Shown here: positions 1-7,822 of the stretch, piece after piece
Position numbering within the stretch: position 1 is the stretch's first letter
How the letters are laid out: each line of letters opens with the position of its first letter
Origin: Litorimonas sp963972195
Lineage (GTDB): Bacteria; Pseudomonadota; Alphaproteobacteria; Caulobacterales; Maricaulaceae
Reading direction: 5' to 3'
Assembly: GCA_963972195.1 (NCBI GenBank)
Contig: CAXATH010000006.1
Span: 140,692 to 204,691 of the forward strand
Length of the DNA: 64,000 nt
Translations under genes and position numbers: made by a program
Notes under the pieces: generated by a model
Database searches by the model: none
What the model saw: the letters and a program-made list of their open reading frames with translations, nothing else
Told to the model about the DNA's origin: nothing

Positions 1-559
1 GAAAAGGTTTGGCGAGCGATGGCTTGAAAATCTGAACGCCTGAATAATAATATTTAGAAGTCTCGCCTAATCGGCGCGAGATATGTCCTGTTTCGGCTAA
101 ATCGAAATCCCCCATACCGTCATGGCCAAGTGACATATCCCGCCGGGCAAGTAACAGAAGTTCTTCCATTAAAGTAGGGTCCCAGGCGTTCATCAAAGCT
201 TTTAGAACGGGCGCAAACTCCACCCAGACCGCGTCAATATTACAAATGAAAATTGGGGCGTCGCCGAGGAATGGGAGCGCTTTTACAACGCCGCCGCCGG
301 TTTCAAGCAATAGGTCTCTCTCATCGGAAATAATTATCTCCGGCCCGCCCAGACGGTTTTTCAAATGGGCCTCTAAATGATCGGCATGGGCATGAACATT
401 GACGACGGCGCGTCTTACGCCCGCCTCCAACAAACGATCCAGCATGTGATCAATGAGCGGTTTTCCGCCGACTTCAACCATGGCTTTCGACCTATCATCC
501 GTCAGCGGCCGCATCCGCGTGCCATGACCTGCTGCCAGAACCATTGCTGTTTCTATCAT
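1..559 (-). CDS. murU: N-acetylmuramate-1-phosphate uridylyltransferase MurU (partial, cut by window edge)
   Basis: Nucleotidyltransferase of the sugar-phosphate uridylyl/guanylyl family, read on the minus strand from an ATG at 559; the C-terminus lies beyond base 1. The translation opens with MIETAMVLAAGHGTRMRPLT, the nucleotide-binding signature, followed by DDRSKAMVEVGGKPLIDH and later DERDLLLETGGGV and FICNIDAVW. In the family, MurU converts MurNAc-1-phosphate to UDP-MurNAc in the anabolic peptidoglycan-recycling pathway that bypasses de novo synthesis. Its start overlaps the stop of the upstream kinase gene by 4 bp (ATGA), so the pair is probably translationally coupled. The specific MurU assignment rests on that AmgK partner; on sequence alone a mannose-1-phosphate guanylyltransferase is an alternative. 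Confidence 0.85.
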   Translation of the reverse strand, partial: MIETAMVLAAGHGTRMRPLTDDRSKAMVEVGGKPLIDHMLDRLLEAGVRRAVVNVHAHADHLEAHLKNRLGGPEIIISDERDLLLETGGGVVKALPFLGDAPIFICNIDAVWVEFAPVLKALMNAWDPTLMEELLLLARRDMSLGHDGMGDFDLAETGHISRRLGETSKYYYSGVQIFKPSLAKPF

Positions 560-1638
560 GCAAAAACCTCGGGTAAATTTTGGTCAAACCACGCTTTGAT
601 GGGCGCGACAGCCGGATGGGCCAAGTCCTCCTTGAGATGGCGTTTCACTCGCGGCAGAAGCGCTCGATATTGTGGTTTCCCAAATTTCAGATCAGCGCGA
701 ACAGGAAAACCGAGAAGTTTTGTTCCCCGCTGCACACTCAACACAGAATAGGCCGCACGGAAGTCAATATCATCTTTCAGACCTGCCTTCTCGCAGAATC
801 GTTTAATTAAATGATCCTTCAAACCCGGTGACACGTCACGCCGGATATCCGTAATCAATGACATCAGATCATACGCCGGATGAACAAAGAGTGCATCTTG
901 AAAATCGATCAACCCAACACTGCCGACGCCTGAACGCTCCGGCAGCCAAAATAAATTCTCAGCGTGGAAATCTCGGAGCCCTAATCCCGGAGGATGTGCA
1001 GCAAGATATTTGAAGCTCTCCGCATAGAGGGCATAGAACTCCTCCCGCGATTCCCCTACAACTTCGCGGCCAAAATCCTTGGCGTACCAATCAAGACAGA
1101 GATCCGTTTCTGCCAATAGCGCGGCTGTATCGTAATCGCGAACGCGCCAGCTGGCCTCCTTAAACGTCATAGCCTGCGGAAAGGTAGATCGATAAATTGC
1201 GGCGAGCGTGTCTACCGCCCCTTCGTAAAGCGGCGTCTCAAGAGATGCATTCTTGGCAATGATTTTTGCAAAAACAGGCTCTCCGAAATCCTCCAATAAC
1301 AATAAACCGTTTTCCAAATCTGCCGCGAAAATCCGGGGCGCGGAAAATCCCCTCTGGCCGAGCTCGTTTGCGAGGCAAGCAAAACTTTCCATATTTGGAC
1401 CGGCCAGCCGGGCCAAAGCATTATAGCCCAGCTGCCGACGCGCCGCCACGCTTGCGCCTTCCGGCTCACCGGGCAGCTCCTCACTTTTTGGCGCGTTCAT
1501 CAGGACCGCCATTTGGCCATTTTTTGCCAAGCGCTCATAACTCCGCGTGGATGCATCTCCCTGAATGGACACGCGAAGCGCCTTGTCCCATCCCGCATTT
1601 TTGAGAAATCCAGATATCAAGGACTCGCGATCAAACAT
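556..1638 (-). CDS. amgK: N-acetylmuramate/N-acetylglucosamine kinase AmgK (aminoglycoside phosphotransferase fold)
   Basis: Sugar kinase that phosphorylates the anomeric carbon of MurNAc (and GlcNAc), feeding MurU in peptidoglycan recycling. About 360 residues with the APH/choline-kinase fold: a nucleotide-loop region near the N-terminus (GDASTRSYERL), the hinge motif LLLLEDFGEPVF, the catalytic-loop variant LRDFHAENLFW and the metal-binding GLIDFQDA. An in-frame ATG at 1689 exists, but it would bury 59 bp inside tsaE. The ATG at 1638 gives MFDRESLISGF, a usual N-terminus for this family, and an 8-bp overlap with tsaE; an ATG at 1647 is also possible. It lies between tsaE and murU on the same strand. 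Function is inferred from family and the MurU neighbour. Confidence 0.85.
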   Translation of the reverse strand: MFDRESLISGFLKNAGWDKALRVSIQGDASTRSYERLAKNGQMAVLMNAPKSEELPGEPEGASVAARRQLGYNALARLAGPNMESFACLANELGQRGFSAPRIFAADLENGLLLLEDFGEPVFAKIIAKNASLETPLYEGAVDTLAAIYRSTFPQAMTFKEASWRVRDYDTAALLAETDLCLDWYAKDFGREVVGESREEFYALYAESFKYLAAHPPGLGLRDFHAENLFWLPERSGVGSVGLIDFQDALFVHPAYDLMSLITDIRRDVSPGLKDHLIKRFCEKAGLKDDIDFRAAYSVLSVQRGTKLLGFPVRADLKFGKPQYRALLPRVKRHLKEDLAHPAVAPIKAWFDQNLPEVFA

Positions 1639-2092
1639 GGCGATCATCCCATTCCGGACCGAGTTCAACGACTCTCCCTTTGGCTTCAAATCGAATATGA
1701 AGCTTTAAAGCATCTTCCGGCAAATACTCTCCAATCTTGTCAGGCCACTCCAAAAGACAGAGTGCCTCTCCAAACGCATCCATCAAACCTATTTCAAACA
1801 CTTCATCGGGATGTTTCAGACGATAAAGGTCGCAATGCCACAGTTCATATTCGGGAAAATCATAAGTTTGAACAAGCGTATAGGTAGGGGATGGAACCTC
1901 TATTCCGGGCAGCTCTGCTTGTATTAAGCCGCGCACAAGAGTTGTCTTTCCAGCCCCTAAATCTCCGGTCAGCGCCACTGTGTCGCCTGCCCGCAAAGCC
2001 GCCCCGATTCGCGCGCCGAGACCGAGCATTTCTTGTTCATTTTTAGCCGTAATTCTTGTCACAACGTCTCTGATAACGGGTTGTAATATCAT
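1631..2092 (-). CDS. tsaE: tRNA threonylcarbamoyladenosine biosynthesis ATPase TsaE
   Basis: Small P-loop ATPase (153 aa) that works with TsaB, TsaD and TsaC in making the t6A37 modification of ANN-decoding tRNAs in the cytoplasm. The Walker A motif GDLGAGKTT lies at residues 43-51 and is followed by the family signature PSPTYTLVQTY at about 67-77; the C-terminal region carries LLEWPDKIGEYLP, as in other TsaE proteins. Length is normal. It is the first gene of the minus-strand run tsaE-amgK-murU and overlaps amgK by 8 bp. Its partner gene tsaD is also in this window (38645-39772), but in a different operon. Divergent from the ferredoxin gene, with only 50 bp between the two starts. Confidence 0.95.
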   Translation of the reverse strand: MILQPVIRDVVTRITAKNEQEMLGLGARIGAALRAGDTVALTGDLGAGKTTLVRGLIQAELPGIEVPSPTYTLVQTYDFPEYELWHCDLYRLKHPDEVFEIGLMDAFGEALCLLEWPDKIGEYLPEDALKLHIRFEAKGRVVELGPEWDDRHV

Positions 2093-2142
2093 GGCAAGCC
2101 CTTAGATAAGAGTGAAGACTGACAGACAAAAAGGCCCGTTTC

Positions 2143-2460
2143 ATGGCAAAAATTCTTTTCACTGACCACGCCGGCACAACACGCGAAGTCGAGGCGAAGC
2201 CTGGCACCTCCATCATGGAAGCCGCCGTACAAAATATGGTACCTGAAATTGACGCTGATTGCGGCGGGGCCTGTGCCTGTGCCACCTGCCATGTCTATGT
2301 CGACGATGCCTGGCTCGGTAAACTGAAGGAAAAAGACGATATGGAAGAGTCCATGCTCGACTTTGCCGAAGGCGTTCAAGACAATTCCCGTCTGTCATGC
2401 CAAATTCTGATGAGCGAAGAGCTGGACGGCATCAAAGTCACCACACCTGAGAGCCAGTAA
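2143..2460 (+). CDS. Adrenodoxin-type 2Fe-2S ferredoxin
   Basis: 105-residue [2Fe-2S] ferredoxin of the ISC/adrenodoxin type. The four cluster ligands follow the adrenodoxin pattern C-X5-C-X2-C...C: C40, C46, C49 and C86, within DADCGGACACATCHVY and RLSCQI. The acidic helix EKDDMEESMLDFA after the third ligand is the usual partner-docking surface. Such proteins deliver electrons to Fe-S cluster assembly, P450s or Rieske-type oxygenases; nothing nearby singles out one partner. An AAAAGG sequence about 9 nt before the ATG fits a ribosome-binding site. It stands alone on the plus strand, divergent from tsaE and convergent with divL (19-bp gap). Confidence 0.93.
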   Translation: MAKILFTDHAGTTREVEAKPGTSIMEAAVQNMVPEIDADCGGACACATCHVYVDDAWLGKLKEKDDMEESMLDFAEGVQDNSRLSCQILMSEELDGIKVTTPESQ

Positions 2461-2479
2461 TAATTTAATTCGCTAGGCT

Positions 2480-4930
2480 CTAGGCATTTCCGCCAAAGAG
2501 CTCCGGGTGCGCGCCGTCCGTAGCCGCTTCTTTCGGGAGGTAGCACGTCACATGCGTTCCCTGATCTTCCGCTGATTCCAGCTCGACCCAGCCGCCATGG
2601 CGGGCGACAAAACGTTGAACGAGCGCCAATCCTAATCCTGCGCCGCCGCGAGAGCTTTCAAAGCTTTGGAAAACCTGTGGCTGCCGCTCTGTCGGGATAC
2701 CGACCCCATTATCCTTGACCCAAATCATAACGCCGCCGCCGGGCGCTTTCTGGCCACCCAATTCAATATTGCCGCCCGGTTTGGTAAAGCGTAGCGCATT
2801 TCCGAGAAGGTTGTGCACGACCTGTTTCAACCGCGTCTCATCCGCGCGAATAACGCCGATATCTTCATCACAGCGTAGCTCAAGCGCAATTTTCGTATCA
2901 TCGGCTTTGACCGCCACGTAATCCAAGGCTTTGTCAAGCAGGTCGAATACGTTGACGTCGCCCAAATCGAGATCAAGCACATTGGCTTCGATCGCCGCAA
3001 TGTCCAAAATATCATCAATGATTTTTGCGAGATCTTCAGACGCGCTCTGAATAGCAAAGACATATTCGCTCTGCTTGTCACTCATTTCGCCGGCGCCGCC
3101 ATTTTGCAGGAAATCAGCATATCCGGAAATCGTCGTAAGGGGCGTACGAAGTTGGTAGCTGACATGGCCGACAAATTCGGATTTCATGCGATCGGCTTCC
3201 TCCAGCGCTTGGGTGCGCTCTATCAGGGCCGCCTCTGCGCGGCGTGCAGACGTCACGTCATCCCAAGCGACGAGTGTCGCGCCGTCCGGCAAAGGCTTTG
3301 AGAGCCAAGTCAGCATTTTATCATCCGAGCGCTTAATCTCGCCTTCTACATGGCGGCGGATTTCCGGATTAGGGTCGGTTATTCGCCCGGCTAAATCCTG
3401 CCAGAAGGCTTTTTGATGATAGAGCGGCATACAGAGCTGCACAATGTCTCCGAAGCGGGGACTGTCTTTCAAATCCTCTTCGCTCAGGCTCCACATTTTT
3501 TCGAACGAGGAGTTATGAATCTTCAAGCGACCATCCGTCCCGAATACAGCAATACCTTCCGAAAGCTTATCCAAAGTTGCCTTCTGTACATTGATCAATG
3601 TGCCGAGCTGACTCTTAAGGGTCATGGCATCCGTCATATCGGAAAATAGCAGAGAAATACCGCCGTGAGGGTCGCGCATCCTGACCAAACGCAAGGTCCG
3701 TCCATCCGGCAACCCCCAAAGTTCTTCGGGCATCTCCTCCGGCCAGTCTGTGTAAAGAGACAATTCTCTCTCGCGCCAGGAATGGTAATCCGCCTGGGCC
3801 GGAATTTCATTTTTATCGCGTAAATAGTCCAGCCAGTCACTGTGACGGGGGCGCCCTTTGAACCAACCTTCTTCCAGCTTGAAGAGATCCCGCAAGGCCC
3901 GGTTATGGAAACTGACTGTCTGGTCTGCTCCAAAAATAATGATGCCCTCATCCATTGCGTTGAGCAGCTCGTCATGGGCGCGTATGTGACGCGTCAGAGC
4001 TTCGCGCAAATTATCCGCTTCGGCCGCATCCACCGCCATACCCGCAACTCCGCCATTGACCGGAAACAGGTTAACCGCGGTCGCACGTCTTTGCCCGCTG
4101 AAAATCAGATGTCTGACATCCTCTTTCGGCTCATTGGTTTGCAGAACTTCCTGCACCTGTTGCGCCGCAGCGTCATCCAGATGGATTTGGGATTTGATCA
4201 AATCGCGCAGATCCTTCGCCCCGACTGCGGCGACATAGGCTGGATTGGCCCAAACAATCTGGCCGCTATTGGAAAGCCGCCAGATAGGAAACGGGGCGCG
4301 CCCCATCATATCTATGAAGGCTTTCGGGTCTTGCTCCGCCGTCAGCCGGGAAGTCTCGAATCGGGATATCGCAGAGCGTTCATCCTCTCCGCGGATGGAC
4401 ACATCTTCGAGCCAGAGCACAACTTGTCGTCCGGCCACACGTCCGGCCGCTTCGATAAGGTTGCCTTCCGGCAGAGAAATAGAAATGGAGAACGCTTCGC
4501 CTCTTTGGCGCAATCCTGTCAGATATCCGCGCAAGGTCAGGGCATTATCTGTCTTTGAAATTGTTTTATGATCGGCGAGGCTGTTCAAAATTCGAAACGG
4601 CAAATCTTTGGATTTCCCTTTTTCCGAAAACCGTAAAATAGATGCCAGCGCCGCCGGAGACCCGTAAACCTTGGGCTCACCCCACGGATTATTATCCTCA
4701 AACTTTATCGGCTTAGCTGTTTCATCCCAAACCAATACAAGCCCCGGATAAGCGCCGAAAATCAGATCAAAGTCCCCGATTTGCCGATCAAGGTCTGCCG
4801 CCTTCTCTTTCCATCCCTGTCCCGATTGCCCCGACGATAATACGGAGCGCAGGGCAAACAGCGATGCCAAAACAGCCAGAAGCACAGCCCCGAGCGTAAC
4901 GATAAGATAGGGTGTGATGGTTTGGTCCAT
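2480..4930 (-). CDS. divL: DivL-like cell-cycle pseudo-histidine kinase (multi-PAS, Tyr in place of the phospho-His)
   Basis: 816-residue membrane-anchored sensor. One N-terminal transmembrane helix (about 8-30) is followed by PAS-like segments (roughly 200-300, 320-435, 450-560), a DHp helix and an HATPase_c domain with recognisable N box (HNLLGNALRFTKPGG, about 706-720), G1 (DNGVGIP, 740-746) and G2 (GAGLGLAL, 763-770). The H box reads FVGHVSYQLRTPL: where a kinase has HELRTPL the residue is Tyr592 (codon 3155-3157). This replacement is the hallmark of Caulobacter DivL, which reads the phosphorylation state of DivK and controls CckA and hence CtrA. Size, single TM, PAS repeats and location next to tsaE/amgK also match DivL. 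Three TTAA half-sites spaced 13 bp lie just upstream (4963-4992). Function is inferred from the family. Confidence 0.9.
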   Translation of the reverse strand: MDQTITPYLIVTLGAVLLAVLASLFALRSVLSSGQSGQGWKEKAADLDRQIGDFDLIFGAYPGLVLVWDETAKPIKFEDNNPWGEPKVYGSPAALASILRFSEKGKSKDLPFRILNSLADHKTISKTDNALTLRGYLTGLRQRGEAFSISISLPEGNLIEAAGRVAGRQVVLWLEDVSIRGEDERSAISRFETSRLTAEQDPKAFIDMMGRAPFPIWRLSNSGQIVWANPAYVAAVGAKDLRDLIKSQIHLDDAAAQQVQEVLQTNEPKEDVRHLIFSGQRRATAVNLFPVNGGVAGMAVDAAEADNLREALTRHIRAHDELLNAMDEGIIIFGADQTVSFHNRALRDLFKLEEGWFKGRPRHSDWLDYLRDKNEIPAQADYHSWRERELSLYTDWPEEMPEELWGLPDGRTLRLVRMRDPHGGISLLFSDMTDAMTLKSQLGTLINVQKATLDKLSEGIAVFGTDGRLKIHNSSFEKMWSLSEEDLKDSPRFGDIVQLCMPLYHQKAFWQDLAGRITDPNPEIRRHVEGEIKRSDDKMLTWLSKPLPDGATLVAWDDVTSARRAEAALIERTQALEEADRMKSEFVGHVSYQLRTPLTTISGYADFLQNGGAGEMSDKQSEYVFAIQSASEDLAKIIDDILDIAAIEANVLDLDLGDVNVFDLLDKALDYVAVKADDTKIALELRCDEDIGVIRADETRLKQVVHNLLGNALRFTKPGGNIELGGQKAPGGGVMIWVKDNGVGIPTERQPQVFQSFESSRGGAGLGLALVQRFVARHGGWVELESAEDQGTHVTCYLPKEAATDGAHPELFGGNA

Positions 4931-4962
4931 GCGTGTTGGCGTCTTCCCTGCTCGCCCCGCGG

Positions 4963-4992
4963 TTAAGGCCGTAAATTAACCCCAAGCCTTAA
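4963..4992. promoter_or_regulatory. Three TTAA half-sites with 13-bp period upstream of divL
   Basis: TTAA occurs at 4963-4966, 4976-4979 and 4989-4992, in the short gap between glmM and divL. CtrA, the cell-cycle regulator downstream of DivL, binds TTAA-N7-TTAA; here the spacer is N9, so this is not a canonical site. Whether it is bound by anything is unknown. Confidence 0.3.
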
Positions 4993-5034
4993 GGGAGTTG
5001 GCGAATCTTGCAAAGAGGTATTCAACGCTAAATG

Positions 5035-6423
5035 TCAGGCGGCGTCTGAATTGGCCTGTTGTTTTATTACGTTTACGAGATCATCTGTCAGTTTTTCAAC
5101 TTTTGCGCCGTCATCCCCTTCGGCCATGACCCGTATGAGCGGTTCTGTGCCCGACGCGCGGACCAGTACGCGGCCAGACGCACCAAAACTGGACTGAGCA
5201 TCTTTAATCGCTGCCTGAACTGTCTCGGACGCAAGAGGCGAAGCTCCAGAATAGCTGACATTTTTCAATGTTTGCGGAACCGGTTCAAAGACGCTGAGCA
5301 CCTCACTGGCAGGCTTATTTTTGCGGATTATTTCAGCCAAAACTTGCAAGGCCGATATCGTCCCGTCCCCGGTCGGGGTGAAATCCGTCATCAGGATATG
5401 GCCCGATTGCTCTCCGCCCAGATTATATCCGTCTTTGCGCATTCGCGCCGCCACATGCCGGTCGCCGACATCTGTTCGAATGAAGTCAAGATTCTGAGAC
5501 TCGAAAAACCGTTCTAGCCCCAAATTGCTCATCACCGTGGCGACAATACCCGGCTTGGAAAGCTGCCCTTTCTTATGCCAGCCTGACCCGATGAGACCGA
5601 GCAATTGATCCCCATCAATGATACGTCCTTTCTCATCACACATAATCAAGCGGTCCGCATCGCCGTCCAAGGCAATGCCGACATGCGCGCCTTCTTTGAC
5701 GACGGTTTCCGAGAGCAGCTCTGTGTGAGTGGAGCCGCAATCAAGATTGATATTCTTACCGTTCGGTGACACGCCGATGGGGATAACAGCCTCCGCGCCC
5801 AGTTCCCATAATGTGTCCGGAGCGGTGTGATAGGCCGCGCCATTGGCGCAATCGAGTACGATTTTAAGCCCCGTCAGGCGCATGCGGCGCGGGAAAGTTG
5901 CTTTAGCGATTTCGATATAACGGGCTTGCATGTCTTCATATCGTTTGGCGCGGCCCAGATTTTCCGGCTTGGCCAGACGGAGGTCAGGCCCGTAAAGCAG
6001 GGCCTCGATTTCGGCTTCGGCGGAATTTGAGAGCTTGCGGCCATCCGGACCAAAAAACTTCAGTCCATTGTCGTGATATTTATTATGAGAGGCCGTAATC
6101 ATGACGCCCATATCGGCGCGCAATGTTCGGGTCAGGATTGAAACCGCAGATGTCGGTATCGGCCCGCAAAGCCGCACATCCATGCCGACTGATGTGAACC
6201 CGGCCACTAACGCTGGCTCAATCATATAGCCTGATAGACGCGTGTCCTTGCCAATAAAAACGGTCGGGCGCGCGCCGATTTTCTCTTCGCGCTTTCGAAA
6301 GTATCGCCCGGCTGCCTGCCCCAATCGCATGACGCTTTCAGGCGTCATTTTTTCCGAATTGGCGAGACCGCGCACGCCGTCCGTTCCAAAAAATTTGCGC
6401 GGAGGAGTTTTATCTTGGCTCAT
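5035..6423 (-). CDS. glmM: Phosphoglucosamine mutase GlmM
   Basis: Interconverts glucosamine-6-phosphate and glucosamine-1-phosphate, the step before GlmU in UDP-GlcNAc synthesis for peptidoglycan and LPS. 462 residues, typical length. The N-terminus FFGTDGVRG is diagnostic; the phosphoserine loop ITASHN lies at 109-114 (S112), the Mg-binding DGDADR at 253-258, the sugar-binding GGEQSGHI follows, and a C-terminal phosphate-binding RASGTEPLIRVM is present. Starts with ATG at 6423. It lies between the PTS/lipoprotein genes and divL on the same strand, 104 bp before divL and 120 bp after the lipoprotein gene. Together with amgK and murU it places both the de novo and the salvage branch of peptidoglycan precursor supply within 6.5 kb. 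Confidence 0.97.
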   Translation of the reverse strand: MSQDKTPPRKFFGTDGVRGLANSEKMTPESVMRLGQAAGRYFRKREEKIGARPTVFIGKDTRLSGYMIEPALVAGFTSVGMDVRLCGPIPTSAVSILTRTLRADMGVMITASHNKYHDNGLKFFGPDGRKLSNSAEAEIEALLYGPDLRLAKPENLGRAKRYEDMQARYIEIAKATFPRRMRLTGLKIVLDCANGAAYHTAPDTLWELGAEAVIPIGVSPNGKNINLDCGSTHTELLSETVVKEGAHVGIALDGDADRLIMCDEKGRIIDGDQLLGLIGSGWHKKGQLSKPGIVATVMSNLGLERFFESQNLDFIRTDVGDRHVAARMRKDGYNLGGEQSGHILMTDFTPTGDGTISALQVLAEIIRKNKPASEVLSVFEPVPQTLKNVSYSGASPLASETVQAAIKDAQSSFGASGRVLVRASGTEPLIRVMAEGDDGAKVEKLTDDLVNVIKQQANSDAA

Positions 6424-6543
6424 AAAAAGACGTCCAGCTCGTGAGTCGTTTAGATCTGTTAGAGCTATAGCGTAAAAACGGTATGAATGTGACTAATTTG
6501 GGGAAATCGCACTCTTAACATGCTTAAAACAATCAATTTCGAC

Positions 6544-6969
6544 TTAGCTCCCTAACGTCACGCTGCCGGCGCGGTACCTCAAAAGTACACGGCAGTTTAA
6601 CAGCGGACCGACCGCCGGCGGGGCGAATGTCCAGTTCTCTACTGCCTTTTCCGATGCCTTATCAAACATACCATCGGGAACGGATTTCTCGACCTCCACA
6701 TTTTGAGTCTGGCCTGCGGCGTCCACATCCAGCCGCATAATTGTCCAGCCTTGCCGACCGGTTCGATAGGGCCGCGAGGGATAGTCCGGCATTTCGAAGT
6801 GACGGGCGGCGAGCTTTTCTCCGCCGAGACAGTCATCCGGATTGGAATAGCCTTTGACCCAAGGGTCGGGTGGATATTGGCTAGCCGGTTCAAAGGGCTT
6901 CGATGTACTGCCGCAGCCGGACAAAACGGCCGCTGCCAAACTGCCTAGAACCAAATCCGAAATCCGCAT
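6544..6969 (-). CDS. Small lipoprotein with a TonB-C-like domain
   Basis: 141 residues. The N-terminus is a lipoprotein signal peptide with lipobox LSGC (lipidated Cys predicted at C19). The remainder resembles a TonB C-terminal domain: the pattern PDYPSRPYRTGRQGW, then LDVDAAGQTQNVEVEKS, then a closing KAVENWTFAPP matches the family pattern of a YP box, a G-x-V-x-G beta-hairpin and a final W-x-F/Y-x-P. Unlike true TonB there is no transmembrane anchor or Pro-rich spacer, so it is probably a periplasmic envelope lipoprotein rather than an energy transducer. It starts 12 bp after HPr ends and precedes glmM, so it probably belongs to the same transcript. Specific role unknown. Confidence 0.75.
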   Translation of the reverse strand: MRISDLVLGSLAAAVLSGCGSTSKPFEPASQYPPDPWVKGYSNPDDCLGGEKLAARHFEMPDYPSRPYRTGRQGWTIMRLDVDAAGQTQNVEVEKSVPDGMFDKASEKAVENWTFAPPAVGPLLNCRVLLRYRAGSVTLGS

Positions 6970-6981
6970 GAGAAACCTTTT

Positions 6982-7272
6982 CTAATCCACTTCTCCGAAG
7001 CGGTTCTCTACCAAAGCGGCAATGGCTTGGATAGCCTCGGGCGCATCCGGCCCTTGTGCGGTGACGGTTATCTCTTCTCCGCAGGCTGATCCGAGTAAGA
7101 GAAGCTCCATGACAGAATCAGCTTCGACCCGTTCGGCGCAAACATCATTATGGCTTCGCACCCAGATCTGGGAGTGAAAGCGCGCAACGGTTTCCATGAA
7201 TTTATTGGACGCCCGGGCATGAAGGCCCCGTTTATTTGTCAGTTTCAGAGTGATTTGAGATGTTTGGCTCAT
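6982..7272 (-). CDS. Phosphocarrier protein HPr (PTS-Ntr type)
   Basis: 96-residue HPr. The phospho-accepting histidine lies in KRGLHARAS (H18), and the regulatory serine in ADSVMELLLL (S53) is retained. With no sugar-specific permease nearby, and in the usual alphaproteobacterial location beside an EIIA(Man) gene and chvG-chvI, it is probably part of a regulatory PTS (NPr-like) rather than a sugar-uptake system. GAGAG about 9 nt before the ATG fits a ribosome-binding site. The gene follows EIIA by 27 bp. The serine is notable because HPr kinase/phosphorylase (hprK), normally two or three genes upstream in relatives, is absent from this locus. Confidence 0.93.
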   Translation of the reverse strand: MSQTSQITLKLTNKRGLHARASNKFMETVARFHSQIWVRSHNDVCAERVEADSVMELLLLGSACGEEITVTAQGPDAPEAIQAIAALVENRFGEVD

Positions 7273-7299
7273 GTCAAAACTCTCAGACCCCTCTGGCCT

Positions 7300-7704
7300 T
7301 TAGGTATCTCCGGCCAGAATCCGGGACGCAATGGCGATGTAACGCTGTCCGGCCTCTTTGGCCTTTAAAGATGCATCTTCCAATGTTGCGGTGCGGCGCG
7401 CCTCAGCCAATTTTATGAGCATGGGCAAGTTCACTCCGGCAAGTACTTCTACTTCTCCGTCCCGGAGCATGGAAATGGCCAGATTAGACGGGGTTCCGCC
7501 AAACATATCTGTTAAAATGATGACGCCCTTATCCCGGCTGACTTTTTTCACCGCGCCGGCAATATCTTCGCGGCGATGCTCCATATCATCATCCGGCCCG
7601 ATACAGACCGTTTCCACCGCTTCTTGCGGCCCAACAACGTGCTCTGTCGCCCGACGCAGCTCAACAGCGAGCTGACCATGCGTAACTATGACTAATCCAA
7701 TCAA
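7300..7704 (-). CDS. PTS system mannose-family EIIA domain protein
   Basis: 134-residue free-standing EIIA of the mannose/fructose superfamily. The phospho-accepting His is H9 in MIGLVIVTHGQLA, and the phosphate-binding loop TDMFGGTPSNLA is present. It would take phosphate from HPr; in alphaproteobacteria such proteins are regulatory and often control two-component systems or carbon storage. The start codon is TTG at 7704, supported by CGGAG seven bases upstream; there is no ATG alternative without losing the essential H9. It follows chvG after 118 bp, the space where hprK and rapZ are found in relatives. Confidence 0.92.
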   Translation of the reverse strand: MIGLVIVTHGQLAVELRRATEHVVGPQEAVETVCIGPDDDMEHRREDIAGAVKKVSRDKGVIILTDMFGGTPSNLAISMLRDGEVEVLAGVNLPMLIKLAEARRTATLEDASLKAKEAGQRYIAIASRILAGDT

Positions 7705-7768
7705 AGCAAATACTCCGAAAATCGAAACTTTACCTAATCAAATAAAAATCATGCTGTGAAGATGAAAA

Positions 7769-7784
7769 ATGACAGATTTGTCAT
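7769..7784. repeat. Perfect inverted repeat ATGACA-N4-TGTCAT between chvG and EIIA
   Basis: Six-base arms ATGACA and TGTCAT separated by GATT, in an AT-rich 118-bp gap. It could be a regulator half-site pair or a weak hairpin between the chvG and EIIA cistrons; a T-rich run at 7816-7824 lies on the plus strand only, so it is not a clear terminator for the minus-strand operon. Confidence 0.35.
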
Positions 7785-7822
7785 AAAAACTGCAAATTTC
7801 TGGGTGGAGTTTTTCGTTTTTT

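Noticed and set aside
3842..4558. 238-codon plus-strand frame inside divL
   Set aside because: Antisense to the PAS region of divL, no motif or ribosome-binding site.
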